Positions 6,890 through 16,500 are shown, counted from the first letter of the stretch. The stretch: DNA of 24,547 bases from JALTDM01 sp964421355 (GCA_964421355.1 CAYQWX010000025.1:1-24547), one strand, 5' to 3'. Program-made: numbers and translations. The notes: generated by a model from the letters alone, not told the origin.

Positions 6890-8893
6890 ATGAAACGGGG
6901 AATATCATTATTAATATTAATCTTAAATTTTGGAATTATTTCCGCATATTCTCAAAAAAGAATACTATTTGATAATACTAAAAGTGAACAAGCAGGAAAT
7001 GCTGATTGGGTAATAGATGATGGAACATCACAATATCCAACTCCATCTCAATCAGGAATAACTTCGTCAACTCCTGAAACTTATTGGAGTGGAGCTCTTT
7101 CTTCTTGGGGAGTAGCTTTAGCTAAACGTGGATATACTGTAGAGACATTACCACCTAATGGAAATATAACTTATGGAGATAATTCAAATCCACAAGATTT
7201 ATCGAATTATGATGTTTTTATTGTAGATGAACCTAACAATCCTTTTTCTGCATCAGAAAAACAGGCATTACTAAATTTTGTAGATAATGGTGGGGGATTA
7301 TTCATTATTTCCGATCATGCCGGAGCAGACAGAGATGGAGATGGTTATGATGCATTACAAGTTTGGAATGATTTCTTCTCAGATTATAATAATCCATTTG
7401 GATTCTATTTCGATTCAGGAAGCGATATATCCAATGATCCTGCAACAAATATTCCTAATTTACCTACAAACCCAATATTACATGGCATATCAGGAGATGT
7501 AGAGGGATTGGCATTCCATGATGGAGCAACAATAACTCTTGATCATACACATAATACATCTTCTATAGGATTAGTTTTTGATGATGGGTATTCAAATACA
7601 GGCACAACTGGAGTTATGGCAGTTTGTGCCACTTATGGAAATGGACGTATTGTAGGGTTAGGGGACAGTTCCGTTCCGGAAGATGATACGCCTAATGGAG
7701 GCACAACTCATCCGGGATGGGTACAACCATCTGGATCCGTTGCTACTGCTGATGATAGTACTTTTTGTATGAATGCTACCATTTGGCTTGCTAATAGCAA
7801 TAATGAACCTTCATTATTCGTCTCTACATCAACTCTTAGCAATTTTAGTTATGCTCCCGGATATGGTCCCTCTTCATCAAAAAATTTCACATTATCGGGA
7901 AGCAATTTAGATGGCTCTGAAGTAAATATTTCCGCTTCTTCTTATTATGAAATTTCTTTGGATAATTCCAATTTTACTTCAAGCTTAAATATTTCATATA
8001 ATCCACCAACTCTTTCCAATACTATCATTTATGTAAGATTAAAATCAGGTTTGTCATTAGGAAATTATTCAGGATCAGTAACTTGTTCGGATAATGGTAG
8101 TGCTACTGATAAAATAGTAAATTTAACTGGAGAAGTTTCTAATGAACTTACTATTCTAAACGAAGATTTTTCAGCTTGTCCTCCGGAAAATTGGACTATA
8201 TATAGTGTTAATAGTAACAAAAATTGGGAATGTAATAATGGAGTAATGGAAATAAACGGCTATAATGGTGATGTCGCTTCCAATGATTGGTTGATAAGTC
8301 CTGCTTTAGATTTAAGCAATACTTCTTCTGCAATCTTATCTTTTGATACATGGACACAATACTCTGATAATCTTTCTGACCCTGAATTAAAAGTCTATTA
8401 TTCCGTAAATTATTCGGGAAGTGGAAATCCTTTAAACGCAACATGGAATGAATTAAATTATAACTATCCCGCAGATAATTCGCAATCATGGACAAATTCG
8501 GGAAATATCGATTTATCAGGAATAAATAGTAACAATCTATATATTGCTTTTCAGTACATTTCTTCTGGAACAAGTGCAGGATCAAGCAGCTATTGGAAAT
8601 TGGATAATGTTCAAGTTTCTGCAAATTTTTCTGCTAACAAACCAATAAAAAATTCCAAAAATCAACTTTCCATTTATCCTAATCCTGTTATTGGCAATCA
8701 ACTAACAATTTTCACAGGAAACTCTCTAAAAAAAACAATAACCATATCAAATATAGATGGAGAGACTATAAAGACAGAATATTTCTCAGATAAACAAAAA
8801 ATAATAGATTTGAAAAATTTAAAATCAGGTATTTATTTTATCAAAGTAATTATGAACAAAACTGTAAAAGTTAGAAAAATAATAGTTCTGTAA
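6890..8893 (+). CDS. Secreted multidomain protein with type A T9SS sorting domain
   Basis: A 667-residue protein with four visible parts. Residues 1-22 are a signal peptide (MKRGISLLILILNFGIISAYSQ). Residues about 23-303 form an alpha/beta domain resembling the GIFT/glutamine-amidotransferase-like fold (YDVFIVDEPN, FVDNGGGLFIISDHAG, GNGRIVGLGDSS); catalytic residues of a true amidotransferase are not evident. Residues about 306-416 are an Ig-like beta domain (LSNFSYAPGYGPSSSKNFTL, then GNYSGSVTCSDNG). Residues about 421-582 resemble a choice-of-anchor J or cleaved-adhesin domain (EDFSACPPENWT, DWLISPALDLS, YWKLDNVQVS). Residues about 590-667 are the Por secretion tail (YPNP at 596-599, LKSGIYFIKV). 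It is therefore probably exported by T9SS and anchored or released at the surface. Start: the ATG at 6877 is out of frame. Its function is unknown; the amidotransferase-like domain may be only a binding fold. Confidence 0.85.
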   Translation: MKRGISLLILILNFGIISAYSQKRILFDNTKSEQAGNADWVIDDGTSQYPTPSQSGITSSTPETYWSGALSSWGVALAKRGYTVETLPPNGNITYGDNSNPQDLSNYDVFIVDEPNNPFSASEKQALLNFVDNGGGLFIISDHAGADRDGDGYDALQVWNDFFSDYNNPFGFYFDSGSDISNDPATNIPNLPTNPILHGISGDVEGLAFHDGATITLDHTHNTSSIGLVFDDGYSNTGTTGVMAVCATYGNGRIVGLGDSSVPEDDTPNGGTTHPGWVQPSGSVATADDSTFCMNATIWLANSNNEPSLFVSTSTLSNFSYAPGYGPSSSKNFTLSGSNLDGSEVNISASSYYEISLDNSNFTSSLNISYNPPTLSNTIIYVRLKSGLSLGNYSGSVTCSDNGSATDKIVNLTGEVSNELTILNEDFSACPPENWTIYSVNSNKNWECNNGVMEINGYNGDVASNDWLISPALDLSNTSSAILSFDTWTQYSDNLSDPELKVYYSVNYSGSGNPLNATWNELNYNYPADNSQSWTNSGNIDLSGINSNNLYIAFQYISSGTSAGSSSYWKLDNVQVSANFSANKPIKNSKNQLSIYPNPVIGNQLTIFTGNSLKKTITISNIDGETIKTEYFSDKQKIIDLKNLKSGIYFIKVIMNKTVKVRKIIVL

Positions 8894-8907
8894 AGAATAT
8901 TGTCCAA

Positions 8908-8928
8908 AATATTTACTAACTAAATATT
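8908..8928. terminator. AT-rich hairpin between convergent genes
   Basis: AATATTTA at 8908-8915 and TAAATATT at 8921-8928 pair perfectly around CTAAC, 15 bases after the stop at 8893. The stem lacks G or C and no T run follows, so termination is only a guess from its place between convergent genes. Confidence 0.3.
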
Positions 8929-8962
8929 AACATTAAACGCCTTAATAGAACCTAAAAATAGC

Positions 8963-9664
8963 TTAATTTTGAATTAAATAATCAGCAAAATACTGCCATA
9001 AATTATTTTTTGGCAATGGAGCAATTATTTGCATATCTATCTTTTTTACTGGATGTACAAACTCCACCTTATAAGCAAGTAAATCTATTCCACCATCAGG
9101 ATTAGAACGCTTTGCACCATATTTCAAATCTCCTTTTATGGGACAATCTATATTTGCAAGTTGTGCCCGTATTTGGTGATGCCTACCTGTAAGAAGTTGC
9201 ACCTCTAATAAATGATAATTTTTAGAAGAAGTAACATATTTATAAATCAATTTACTTTCTTTTGCACCCACTACTTGCTCATCATACACATAAGACTTAT
9301 TTTGTTTTTCATTCTTTTTCAGATAGTTTATCAGCATAGCTTCTTTTTCAAAAGGTTTATTCTCCACTATGGCAAGATATGTTTTCGTTATATTGCCATG
9401 TTTAAACATCTCAGCCATACGGGACAACGCTTTACTTGTTTTAGCATATATTACTATCCCACGGGCGGGTCTGTCCAAACGGTGAGGAATGCCAAGAAAA
9501 ACATTCCCTTGTTTATTATATCGTATTTTCAAATATTTTTTTACCTTATCAGCAAGCGTATAATCTCCGGTTTTATCTCCTTGCACTAACTCCCCTGGTT
9601 GTTTATTAACAACTATCAGATGGTTGTCTTCGTATAAAACTTCTACAGGATCAATATTGTTCAT
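8963..9664 (-). CDS. RluA-family pseudouridine synthase
   Basis: A 233-residue enzyme that would convert uridine to pseudouridine in ribosomal or transfer RNA. The catalytic motif HRLDRPARGIVIYAKT carries the nucleophile Asp64. Other family features are EDNHLIVVNKQPGELVQ, KTYLAIV, LLTGRHHQIRAQLA and the late LLAYKVEFVHP. There is no N-terminal S4 domain, which separates it from RluC/RluD and places it with the short RluA-like group; the target uridine cannot be told. The start at 9664 lies 14 bases inside the end of panB, and in my recollection panB and an RluA-like gene are often neighbours in Bacteroidota, so they form one transcription unit. Confidence 0.93.
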   Translation of the reverse strand: MNNIDPVEVLYEDNHLIVVNKQPGELVQGDKTGDYTLADKVKKYLKIRYNKQGNVFLGIPHRLDRPARGIVIYAKTSKALSRMAEMFKHGNITKTYLAIVENKPFEKEAMLINYLKKNEKQNKSYVYDEQVVGAKESKLIYKYVTSSKNYHLLEVQLLTGRHHQIRAQLANIDCPIKGDLKYGAKRSNPDGGIDLLAYKVEFVHPVKKIDMQIIAPLPKNNLWQYFADYLIQN

Positions 9665-10457
9665 TCTCGTTAGGGAAAGTAATATTTTTCACATCATTTA
9701 TATATTGCTGCACAGCTAAAGTAATAACATCATTGAGATTGGCATACCGTCTCAAAAATCTTGGAGAAAAATCTTGAGTTATACCCAACATATCATGAAG
9801 CACAAGCACTTGTCCGTCCACTTTATTCCCTGCTCCTATTCCAATAGTAGGTATTTTCAAAGAATTTGTTACCTTCTCAGCAAGTTTTGCTGGTATTTTT
9901 TCCAACACAATGGCAAAACAACCGGCTTCTTGCAACACAATAGCATCATCTATAAGTTTTTGAGCCTCCTTTTCTTCTTGTGCTCTCACAGCATAAGTTC
10001 CAAACTTATAAATACTTTGCGGTGTAAGCCCCAAATGTCCCATAACAGGAATCCCCGCAGATAATATCCTTTTCACTGACTCTAAAATTTCTGCTCCTCC
10101 TTCCATTTTCACTGCATGAGCACCCGTCTCTTTCATTATACGGATAGCAGATTGTAAAGCAGTTTTACTATCACCCTGGTATGTTCCAAAAGGCATATCC
10201 ACTACCACAAGAGCCCTCTTGACACCTCTTACCACCGAAGCAGCATGATATATCATAGCATCCAAAGTAATCGGCAAAGTAGTTTCATAACCCGCCATCA
10301 CATTAGATGCCGAATCTCCTACCAATATCACATCAATACCTGCTTTATCAAGAATTTTTGCCATTGAGTAATCATAAGCGGTAAGCATAGAAATCTTTTC
10401 TCCATGCAATTTCATTCCGTTAAGCACATGAGTAGTAACTTTTCGTATATTCTTCAT
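9651..10457 (-). CDS. panB: 3-methyl-2-oxobutanoate hydroxymethyltransferase (ketopantoate synthase)
   Basis: PanB transfers a hydroxymethyl group from methylenetetrahydrofolate to 2-ketoisovalerate to make ketopantoate, the first committed step to pantothenate and coenzyme A. The 268-residue length is standard. Signatures in order are MLTAYDYSMAKILDKAGID, VGDSASNVMAGYETT (Mg2+-binding Asp), DMPFGTYQ, VKMEGG, GHLGLTPQS, VLEKIP (the catalytic Glu) and IGIGAGNKVDGQVLVLHDMLG. The start at 10457 gives MKNIRKVTTHVL, typical for the family. No panC or panD is next to it; the downstream partner is an RNA-modifying enzyme, so the operon is not functional in the pathway sense. A predicted -7 box lies 43 bases upstream. 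Confidence 0.97.
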   Translation of the reverse strand: MKNIRKVTTHVLNGMKLHGEKISMLTAYDYSMAKILDKAGIDVILVGDSASNVMAGYETTLPITLDAMIYHAASVVRGVKRALVVVDMPFGTYQGDSKTALQSAIRIMKETGAHAVKMEGGAEILESVKRILSAGIPVMGHLGLTPQSIYKFGTYAVRAQEEKEAQKLIDDAIVLQEAGCFAIVLEKIPAKLAEKVTNSLKIPTIGIGAGNKVDGQVLVLHDMLGITQDFSPRFLRRYANLNDVITLAVQQYINDVKNITFPNENEQY

Positions 10458-10474
10458 TGTTATATTTTTTTTAG

Positions 10475-10482
10475 TAACTTTG
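10475..10482 (+). promoter_or_regulatory. Predicted -7 box of the lipoprotein operon
   Basis: TAACTTTG matches TAnnTTTG, 38 bases before the ATG at 10521. A TTG at 10457-10459 lies 15 bases upstream, shorter than the usual spacing. Confidence 0.5.
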
Positions 10483-10499
10483 GCATTTCAAAAGTAGTG

Positions 10500-10507
10500 C
10501 AAAGTTA
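10500..10507 (-). promoter_or_regulatory. Predicted -7 box of panB
   Basis: On the minus strand this reads TAACTTTG, identical to the box at 10475-10482 but in inverted orientation. The two boxes face each other, 17 bases apart, so each transcript would begin inside or just before the other promoter. Confidence 0.5.
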
Positions 10508-10520
10508 TTATTATTTAATT

Positions 10521-11573
10521 ATGATTAAATATAAACCAAAAACATTTTTATTAATAGCCCTTGCCTTAATAGTAAGTGCTTGTTCTACCAACATAGATAT
10601 AAATGCTCCTTGGAGACCCATCACAGTAGTTTATGGTTTATTAGACCAAAAAGACACTATTCATTACATAAGAGTAAACAAAGCATTCCTTGGAGACACC
10701 AGTGCTTATGTAATGGCACAGCAAGCAGATTCTCTTATTTACAATAATGTAGAAGTACGATTAAAAAAAGTTAATATTTCCACAGGAAATGTTGTAAGGA
10801 CATTTGTATTCACAGATACAATAATAAATAAAGATCCAGGAATATTTGCAACAGATAAAAACAAAGTATATTATTACAAAGGAAAAATACTTGATGACAA
10901 TGAATCTGCAAAAGATTTCAGATATGATTTATATGTATATGTTGCAGATAGGAATAAACAAATAACGGCATCTACATACCTCTTGGACGATGTAAACATA
11001 AAAAATCCTCCTTATACAGATTACGCATCCGTAAATCTAACATCACAAACACCATATAAGGTAATATGGGAAACAGTGGCAAGAGGAAGACTTTACCAAC
11101 TTAAAATGCGATTCCATTATTATGAAGTAACTAATACAGATACAGTAGAAAAATATTTGGATATGACTTTTCCCCGTTTAACCTCAATAAATGACCTCGG
11201 AGGACAAGATTTATCTTCTGTTATATCTAAAGAAACCTTTCTAAACTTTCTGGCAAATCACATAGAAGAAAATCCTAACATAAAAAGATATGTAAAAAAA
11301 GAAACCCTGGATTTTTATGTATATATAGGTTCAAATGACACATATAAATACATGCAAATTACCAATCCGTCAAATAGTATAGTGCAAGACCGTCCGTTTT
11401 TCACAAACATAAATGGTGGAGTAGGACTATTCTCTGCACGCACATACACACTTAGAGCTGGTAAAAAATTAGAAAGAAGAAGTATTGACGAAATAGCAAA
11501 TAATAATATTACAAGAAAATTAAATTTTCAAGATTACGAAACATCTACCTATTTTTGGTCAAACTTAAAATAA
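10521..11573 (+). CDS. Outer-membrane-type lipoprotein, DUF4249-like
   Basis: A 350-residue predicted lipoprotein. The signal peptide (MIKYKPKTFLLIALALIVSAC) ends in the lipobox VSAC with the lipidated Cys21. The mature part starts STNIDINAPWRPITVVYGLLDQKD and continues as a beta-rich domain (VEVRLKKVNISTGNV, then YDLYVYVADRNKQITAST). This recalls Bacteroidota lipoproteins of the DUF4249 type, where an N-terminal Ig-like domain follows the lipidated Cys; I am not sure of the exact family. The function is unknown. The start at 10521 is chosen because it gives a proper signal peptide; a longer in-frame opening at 10404 would run antisense into panB. The stop is 11 bases before rmlB, so the two are probably co-transcribed. 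Confidence 0.8.
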   Translation: MIKYKPKTFLLIALALIVSACSTNIDINAPWRPITVVYGLLDQKDTIHYIRVNKAFLGDTSAYVMAQQADSLIYNNVEVRLKKVNISTGNVVRTFVFTDTIINKDPGIFATDKNKVYYYKGKILDDNESAKDFRYDLYVYVADRNKQITASTYLLDDVNIKNPPYTDYASVNLTSQTPYKVIWETVARGRLYQLKMRFHYYEVTNTDTVEKYLDMTFPRLTSINDLGGQDLSSVISKETFLNFLANHIEENPNIKRYVKKETLDFYVYIGSNDTYKYMQITNPSNSIVQDRPFFTNINGGVGLFSARTYTLRAGKKLERRSIDEIANNNITRKLNFQDYETSTYFWSNLK

Positions 11574-11584
11574 ATTTTTTGATT

Positions 11585-12634
11585 ATGAAAAACATACTTA
11601 TCACAGGAGGAGCAGGTTTTATAGGAAGCCATGTCGTTAGATTTTTTGTAAACAAATATACTAATTACAACATTTACAATTTGGATAAACTCACTTATGC
11701 TGGCAACCTGGAAAACCTAAAAGATATCCAACATAAAAAAAACTATCATTTTATAAAAGCTGACATAGTAGATAGTAACACAATAAATGAACTTTTTCAA
11801 AAATATAAATTTGACGGAGTTATACACTTAGCTGCCGAATCACATGTTGACAGATCAATATTAGATCCTATGGCTTTTGTTTACACCAATGTAATAGGAA
11901 CAGTAAACTTATTAAATGCCGCACTTAATATTTGGAAAGACAATCTTGAAGATAAATCATTTTATCATATATCAACCGATGAAGTATATGGCACACTGGG
12001 AGAAACAGGATATTTCAAAGAAACAACACCATACAATCCCAATAGTCCTTATTCAGCATCTAAAGCCAGCTCCGACCACATGGTAAGAGCATATTACAAA
12101 ACATATAAACTACCAATAAAAATAACCAATTGCTCAAACAATTTTGGACCATACCAATTCCCAGAAAAACTTATACCACTCATAATCAATAATATAAAAC
12201 ACGATAAGCCTCTACCTATCTATGGTAAAGGGCTTAATATAAGAGACTGGCTATATGTAATAGACCATGTAAAAGCTATAGACCTTGTTTTTCACAAAGG
12301 TAAAACAGGTGAAACCTATAACATAGGTGGTAACAACGAATGGACCAACATTGATTTGGTAAAAAAGATATGCCAAATAATGGATAAAAAATTAAACAGA
12401 ACAACACCTGCCGAATCACTTATCACATTTGTAAAAGACAGAGCAGGACACGACCTTAGGTATGCAATAGACTCTTCCAAAATACAAAAAGAATTAGGTT
12501 GGACACCAGAACATAGCTTTGAAAATGCACTGGAAGAAACAATTGATTGGTATCTAAAAAATGAAGAATGGTTAAATAACGTAACTTCCGGCACATATCA
12601 AAAATATTATGAAACACAATATGCAGATAGGTAA
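11585..12634 (+). CDS. rmlB: dTDP-glucose 4,6-dehydratase
   Basis: RmlB (RfbB) converts dTDP-glucose to dTDP-4-keto-6-deoxyglucose, the branch point to dTDP-rhamnose and other deoxysugars. The 349-residue protein is an extended short-chain dehydrogenase: the NAD-binding TGGAGFIGSH at 7-16, LAAESHVDRSI at about 82-92, STDEVYG at 130-136 with catalytic Asp132 and Glu133, and YSASK at 156-160 with Tyr156 and Lys160. NNFGPYQFPEKLIPL, RDWLYVIDH and DRAGHDLRYAID are specific for RmlB over related epimerases. The start at 11585 puts the nucleotide-binding motif at the usual distance from the N terminus. No rmlA, rmlC or rmlD lies in the window, so it is an isolated pathway gene here. The next gene overlaps its end by 26 bases. 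Confidence 0.96.
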   Translation: MKNILITGGAGFIGSHVVRFFVNKYTNYNIYNLDKLTYAGNLENLKDIQHKKNYHFIKADIVDSNTINELFQKYKFDGVIHLAAESHVDRSILDPMAFVYTNVIGTVNLLNAALNIWKDNLEDKSFYHISTDEVYGTLGETGYFKETTPYNPNSPYSASKASSDHMVRAYYKTYKLPIKITNCSNNFGPYQFPEKLIPLIINNIKHDKPLPIYGKGLNIRDWLYVIDHVKAIDLVFHKGKTGETYNIGGNNEWTNIDLVKKICQIMDKKLNRTTPAESLITFVKDRAGHDLRYAIDSSKIQKELGWTPEHSFENALEETIDWYLKNEEWLNNVTSGTYQKYYETQYADR

Positions 12635-13043
12635 ACCAATTCTATTTACTATTTTTATTTTATTATTACAAACATCAAAACTATATGCGGAGCAATTTTG
12701 TATTCATATAACAACAATACCTCCAATAAAAAAAATGGAAAAAACAACTAAATACCACAATACAGGATTATTACCAACAATTGGAGAAAAAATATTATTA
12801 CAAAAACTAAAAACAAATCAAATCAACAAAGGCACTGCATTACTTATATTACTATTAACTGGTCCTCTTGGTGGACACAGAGTATATTTAGGCACAAGCA
12901 TATATGTACCTCTCGTTTACACATTAACAATTGGAGGAGGATTCGGACTATTACCGATAATAGATGCTTTTGCCATTATTTTCACATCCGATTTGTCAAA
13001 GTTTATAAACAATGACAAAATAATTATGTGGATAAAAAATTAA
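12609..13043 (+). CDS. TM2-domain membrane protein with signal peptide
   Basis: A 144-residue protein. A hydrophobic N-terminal segment (about 8-27, ending LYA) looks like a signal peptide. After a linker, residues about 73-131 form a TM2 domain: two membrane helices around the conserved GGHRVYLG at 88-95, with the late GLLPIIDAFAIIF carrying the family Asp. Bacterial TM2 proteins are common and mostly uncharacterised. The gene starts within the last codons of rmlB (26-base overlap); the ATG at 12621 is an equally good start, giving MQIGKPILF and a 14-base overlap. Coupling with the lipoprotein and rmlB suggests an envelope role, but no function can be stated. Confidence 0.82.
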   Translation: MKHNMQIGKPILFTIFILLLQTSKLYAEQFCIHITTIPPIKKMEKTTKYHNTGLLPTIGEKILLQKLKTNQINKGTALLILLLTGPLGGHRVYLGTSIYVPLVYTLTIGGGFGLLPIIDAFAIIFTSDLSKFINNDKIIMWIKN

Positions 13044-13071
13044 TTTTTTTTATGTATCTAATATTAATAAC

Positions 13072-13079
13072 TAATTTTG
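13072..13079 (+). promoter_or_regulatory. Predicted -7 box of the small exported protein and giant surface protein genes
   Basis: TAATTTTG matches TAnnTTTG and ends 16 bases before the ATG at 13096. No clear -33 element is visible. No comparable box precedes the gene at 13540, so both may be expressed from here. Confidence 0.45.
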
Positions 13080-13095
13080 CAAAAAAATAATAACA

Positions 13096-13506
13096 ATGAA
13101 GAAAATAACACTATTAGCATTTTTATTAGGAGTAATAACAAACATCTCATTTTCTCAAAGCACTAATGTTCAATTAGATAAAAGAGCATACAAGTATTAT
13201 ACTCCTGAAGAAATAAAATCAATGCCTCCTAATAAAATAAAAAAGATAAACTATGTTTACAGACACTCATTTATTATTCCGGAAAAATTTAAAGGACAAA
13301 TAGACCCTAATGATATTGATATTCGCAAATATAGTAGATATAGAAAACTACACGAACAGGCAAAAGTTTATTTAATAGACAAGACAAAAGATAAAATAAA
13401 AGGGGAATCAGATTATAATTTATCTGATAAATACATATATTTGATTTCAATAGATGATTTGCGTGACGCTTATGACAAAATAGATGCAGGCTTAATTGAC
13501 GAATAA
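13096..13506 (+). CDS. Small exported protein of unknown function
   Basis: A 136-residue protein with a clear signal peptide (MKKITLLAFLLGVITNISFS, cleavage near SFS-Q). The mature part of about 115 residues is rich in Lys, Tyr, Asp and Ile, has no Cys, no membrane segment and no T9SS tail, so it is probably periplasmic. The repeated phrases YYTPEEIKSMPPNKIKKINY and DPNDIDIRKYSRYRKL suggest short helices. I do not recognise the family. It sits 33 bases before the giant surface protein gene on the same strand, behind the only visible promoter, so it may be co-expressed and could assist that protein; this is inference only. Confidence 0.72.
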   Translation: MKKITLLAFLLGVITNISFSQSTNVQLDKRAYKYYTPEEIKSMPPNKIKKINYVYRHSFIIPEKFKGQIDPNDIDIRKYSRYRKLHEQAKVYLIDKTKDKIKGESDYNLSDKYIYLISIDDLRDAYDKIDAGLIDE

Positions 13507-13539
13507 AGTATTTATAAAATCTGAAAAAAAGAAACAATT

Positions 13540-16500
13540 ATGAGAATGAAAAAAAATATTTTATTAGTAATATTACTTATTGGATTTTTTACAAATAATA
13601 TTTTTGCACAGACCACAGTATTTACAGAAGATTTTGAAAATGGAGGTTCTATACCTTCAGGGTGGACCATTCAACATATAGTAGGATCTATAGATTGGGT
13701 ATTTCAGGGAGGAGGTAGTAATGGACACCCTTCAAGTGCAATAGTAGGAAACTATAATGCCGCATTTTACATAACAAGTCACAATAACGATGGTAGTATC
13801 TCCCGTCTAATCACTCCACAGATAGACCTCTCGGGAGCAAGTGATTATACCCTCACTTTCTATAGAGCACATGAAAAATGGAATTCTGATCAAGATACAC
13901 TAAAAATCTATTATCGAACATCTCCATCAGACCCTTGGCATTGGTTAGCCACATTCGATAATAGTCAAGCTTCTTGGAAAAAAACCGTATTGGGATTGCC
14001 AAACCCATCATCCACATATCAAATAGCATTTGAAGGAATAGCTTATTATGGATATGGCGTTTGTGTAGATTATGTAAAAGTAACTTCTGTACAAAGACTT
14101 TCTACCGAATATGTTTGTGGTGCAAATTTTTACGATACAGGAGGAGATAATGGAAATTATTCCAACAATGAAAACTGGATTAAAACATTTTGTTCTAGTA
14201 ATTATTCTTGCATTAGAGCTGTTATTAATTATTACGATATGGAAGCAGATTTTGACTACTTAAACATATATGACGGATACGACGCTTCAGGAGAATTATT
14301 AGCCACACTAAACGATACTTCTGCAAATTTTGATGTTACAGCCACATTAGATGACAATGGCACAGCCTATTATGGATTAAGTGGATGCTTAACATTCCAA
14401 TTTTATTCAGACGGAGCTACCACAGATGACGGCTGGTCAATAGAACTAAATTGCCCGGAAAATTGTTATCCTCCAAGTTGTTCCCAAAATGATACAGCCT
14501 CAGATGCGTGTGAAGATGCAACCCCTCTTTGTAACCTAAATGGCTACTGTGGTAATACAAGTGATGAATACACAGCAGACCACACAGAATTGAATACAAA
14601 TAACGGAGGCCCCTTCTGTGGCACCATTGACAATAATTCTTGGCTTACTTTTATAGCTGATTCCACTGTTGCTTTTATTGATGTATGGACAGAAAACTGT
14701 ACGGGGATTGCTCCATTAGGAAGAGTACATGGTATTCAAATACAAATTTATGACAGCGATTGCAATACCTTTGTGCCTGTTTCAAACTGTTGGAGTCCAA
14801 ATAAAGAAGCAGACGGAAGAATAAAAGCAGAAGGACTTACTCCCGGACATGCTTACAAAGTTATGATTGACGGTTGGGGAGGCGACAATTGCCAATACTA
14901 TTTTGCAGTACCAACCAATGGTGGAGTAATAGTAGCAAGTGCATGGGAAGACCAAACAATATGTGAAGGAGATACAGCCACATTACATGCAAGTGGAGGC
15001 AACTCTGTTACTTGGACATCTAACCCATACGACCCATCACTTGCAGGACAAGAAAACAATATGACAATTCATGTTTCACCACATCAAACCACCACATATA
15101 CAGCAACAATAAACGGTGGCAACTCATTTTGCGCAGGAGCTACAGCAGATGTAACAGTATTCGTAGATGCTGCTAATGCACATTTTACAGGCTTAGATTC
15201 ATCATATTGTACTAATGACCCACAAGTAACTTTAAACGGGAATTATGATCCTTATGCTACATTTTCAGGAGACGGCATATCAGGAAACACTTTTGATCCT
15301 GCAGCTGCAGGTATAGGACAACACACTATTACTTATTCTTATGATTATGATGTTGTTACTGTTTTTGAAGATAATTTTGACCCGGCACCACAATCAGGTT
15401 GGACACATGGTGGGACACATGGTGACTCTTGGGAATGGGGAAATCCAGAAGGAGGAAATGGCACATCATCATTTTCAAATCCAGATCCCGTAATGGACCA
15501 CTCTTCAAACAATACCGATAATAATGTGTATGGAGAAGGACTTTATCCCGATAATGGAGAAGGTATAGGTGGTTATTATAGTAATTCACATGAATGGTTA
15601 TTATCTCCCACAATAAACTGCTCAAACATAAGAAATACTACTCTAAGCTTTTGGAGATACGCAAATGTAGAAGCCAATTATGATATTGCAGTGGTAGAAC
15701 TTACCACTGATGGAGGTTCCTCTTGGAACAGTATATGGGCTGGATATCCACAAGACGATCAATGGGTATTCCAAAGTTTTAATATTGCCGCTTATGCTGA
15801 CGGACAAAGCAATGTCCAAATAAGATGGAGAACAAGCTCCGATGGTTCAATAACTTATTCAGGATGGAATATTGACGATGTAAGAGTAACAGGAGTACAA
15901 AATGGAGGAACATGCACCAGCACATACGAACAAACAACAGAAGTAGTTGCTCCACCCTATGTAGATGCAGGAAACGACACTGCATTATGCGTTTATAACG
16001 GCAATATACAATTACACGGAACAGTATCTGGAAGCACAACCACAGGAATCTGGTCAACTATGGGAGACGGCTCTTTTGATGATCCAACTAATCTTAATGC
16101 AAATTATACTTTTGGTTCTCAAGATCAAGCAAATGGAAATGTAATATTAATACTAACATCTACAAGTTCCAATTCTCCTTGTACACCCGTATCCGATACA
16201 ATAAAAATAAATTTATTACCACCTGACGATGCAACATTTACATATCCTACAGGTACATTTTGCCAAACAGGGTCAAGTGTAACTCCTACCATAAATACAC
16301 CAGGTGGTACATTTTCAGTTTCTCCATCAGGATTAGACATAGATCCTTCTACAGGAACTATTAATCCTCAAAACAGTAATACAGGAACATATACAGTAAC
16401 ATATACCACTAACGGAAATTGTCCGAATTCATACTCTATGGACATAACTATAACAACAGGGTTCTCTGCAGACTTCCACTATGATAGTGATGAATACTGT

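Noticed and set aside
8208..8624. Minus-strand open frame of 138 codons within the secreted protein gene
   Set aside because: It is antisense to a well-supported gene with clear domains and has low-complexity composition.
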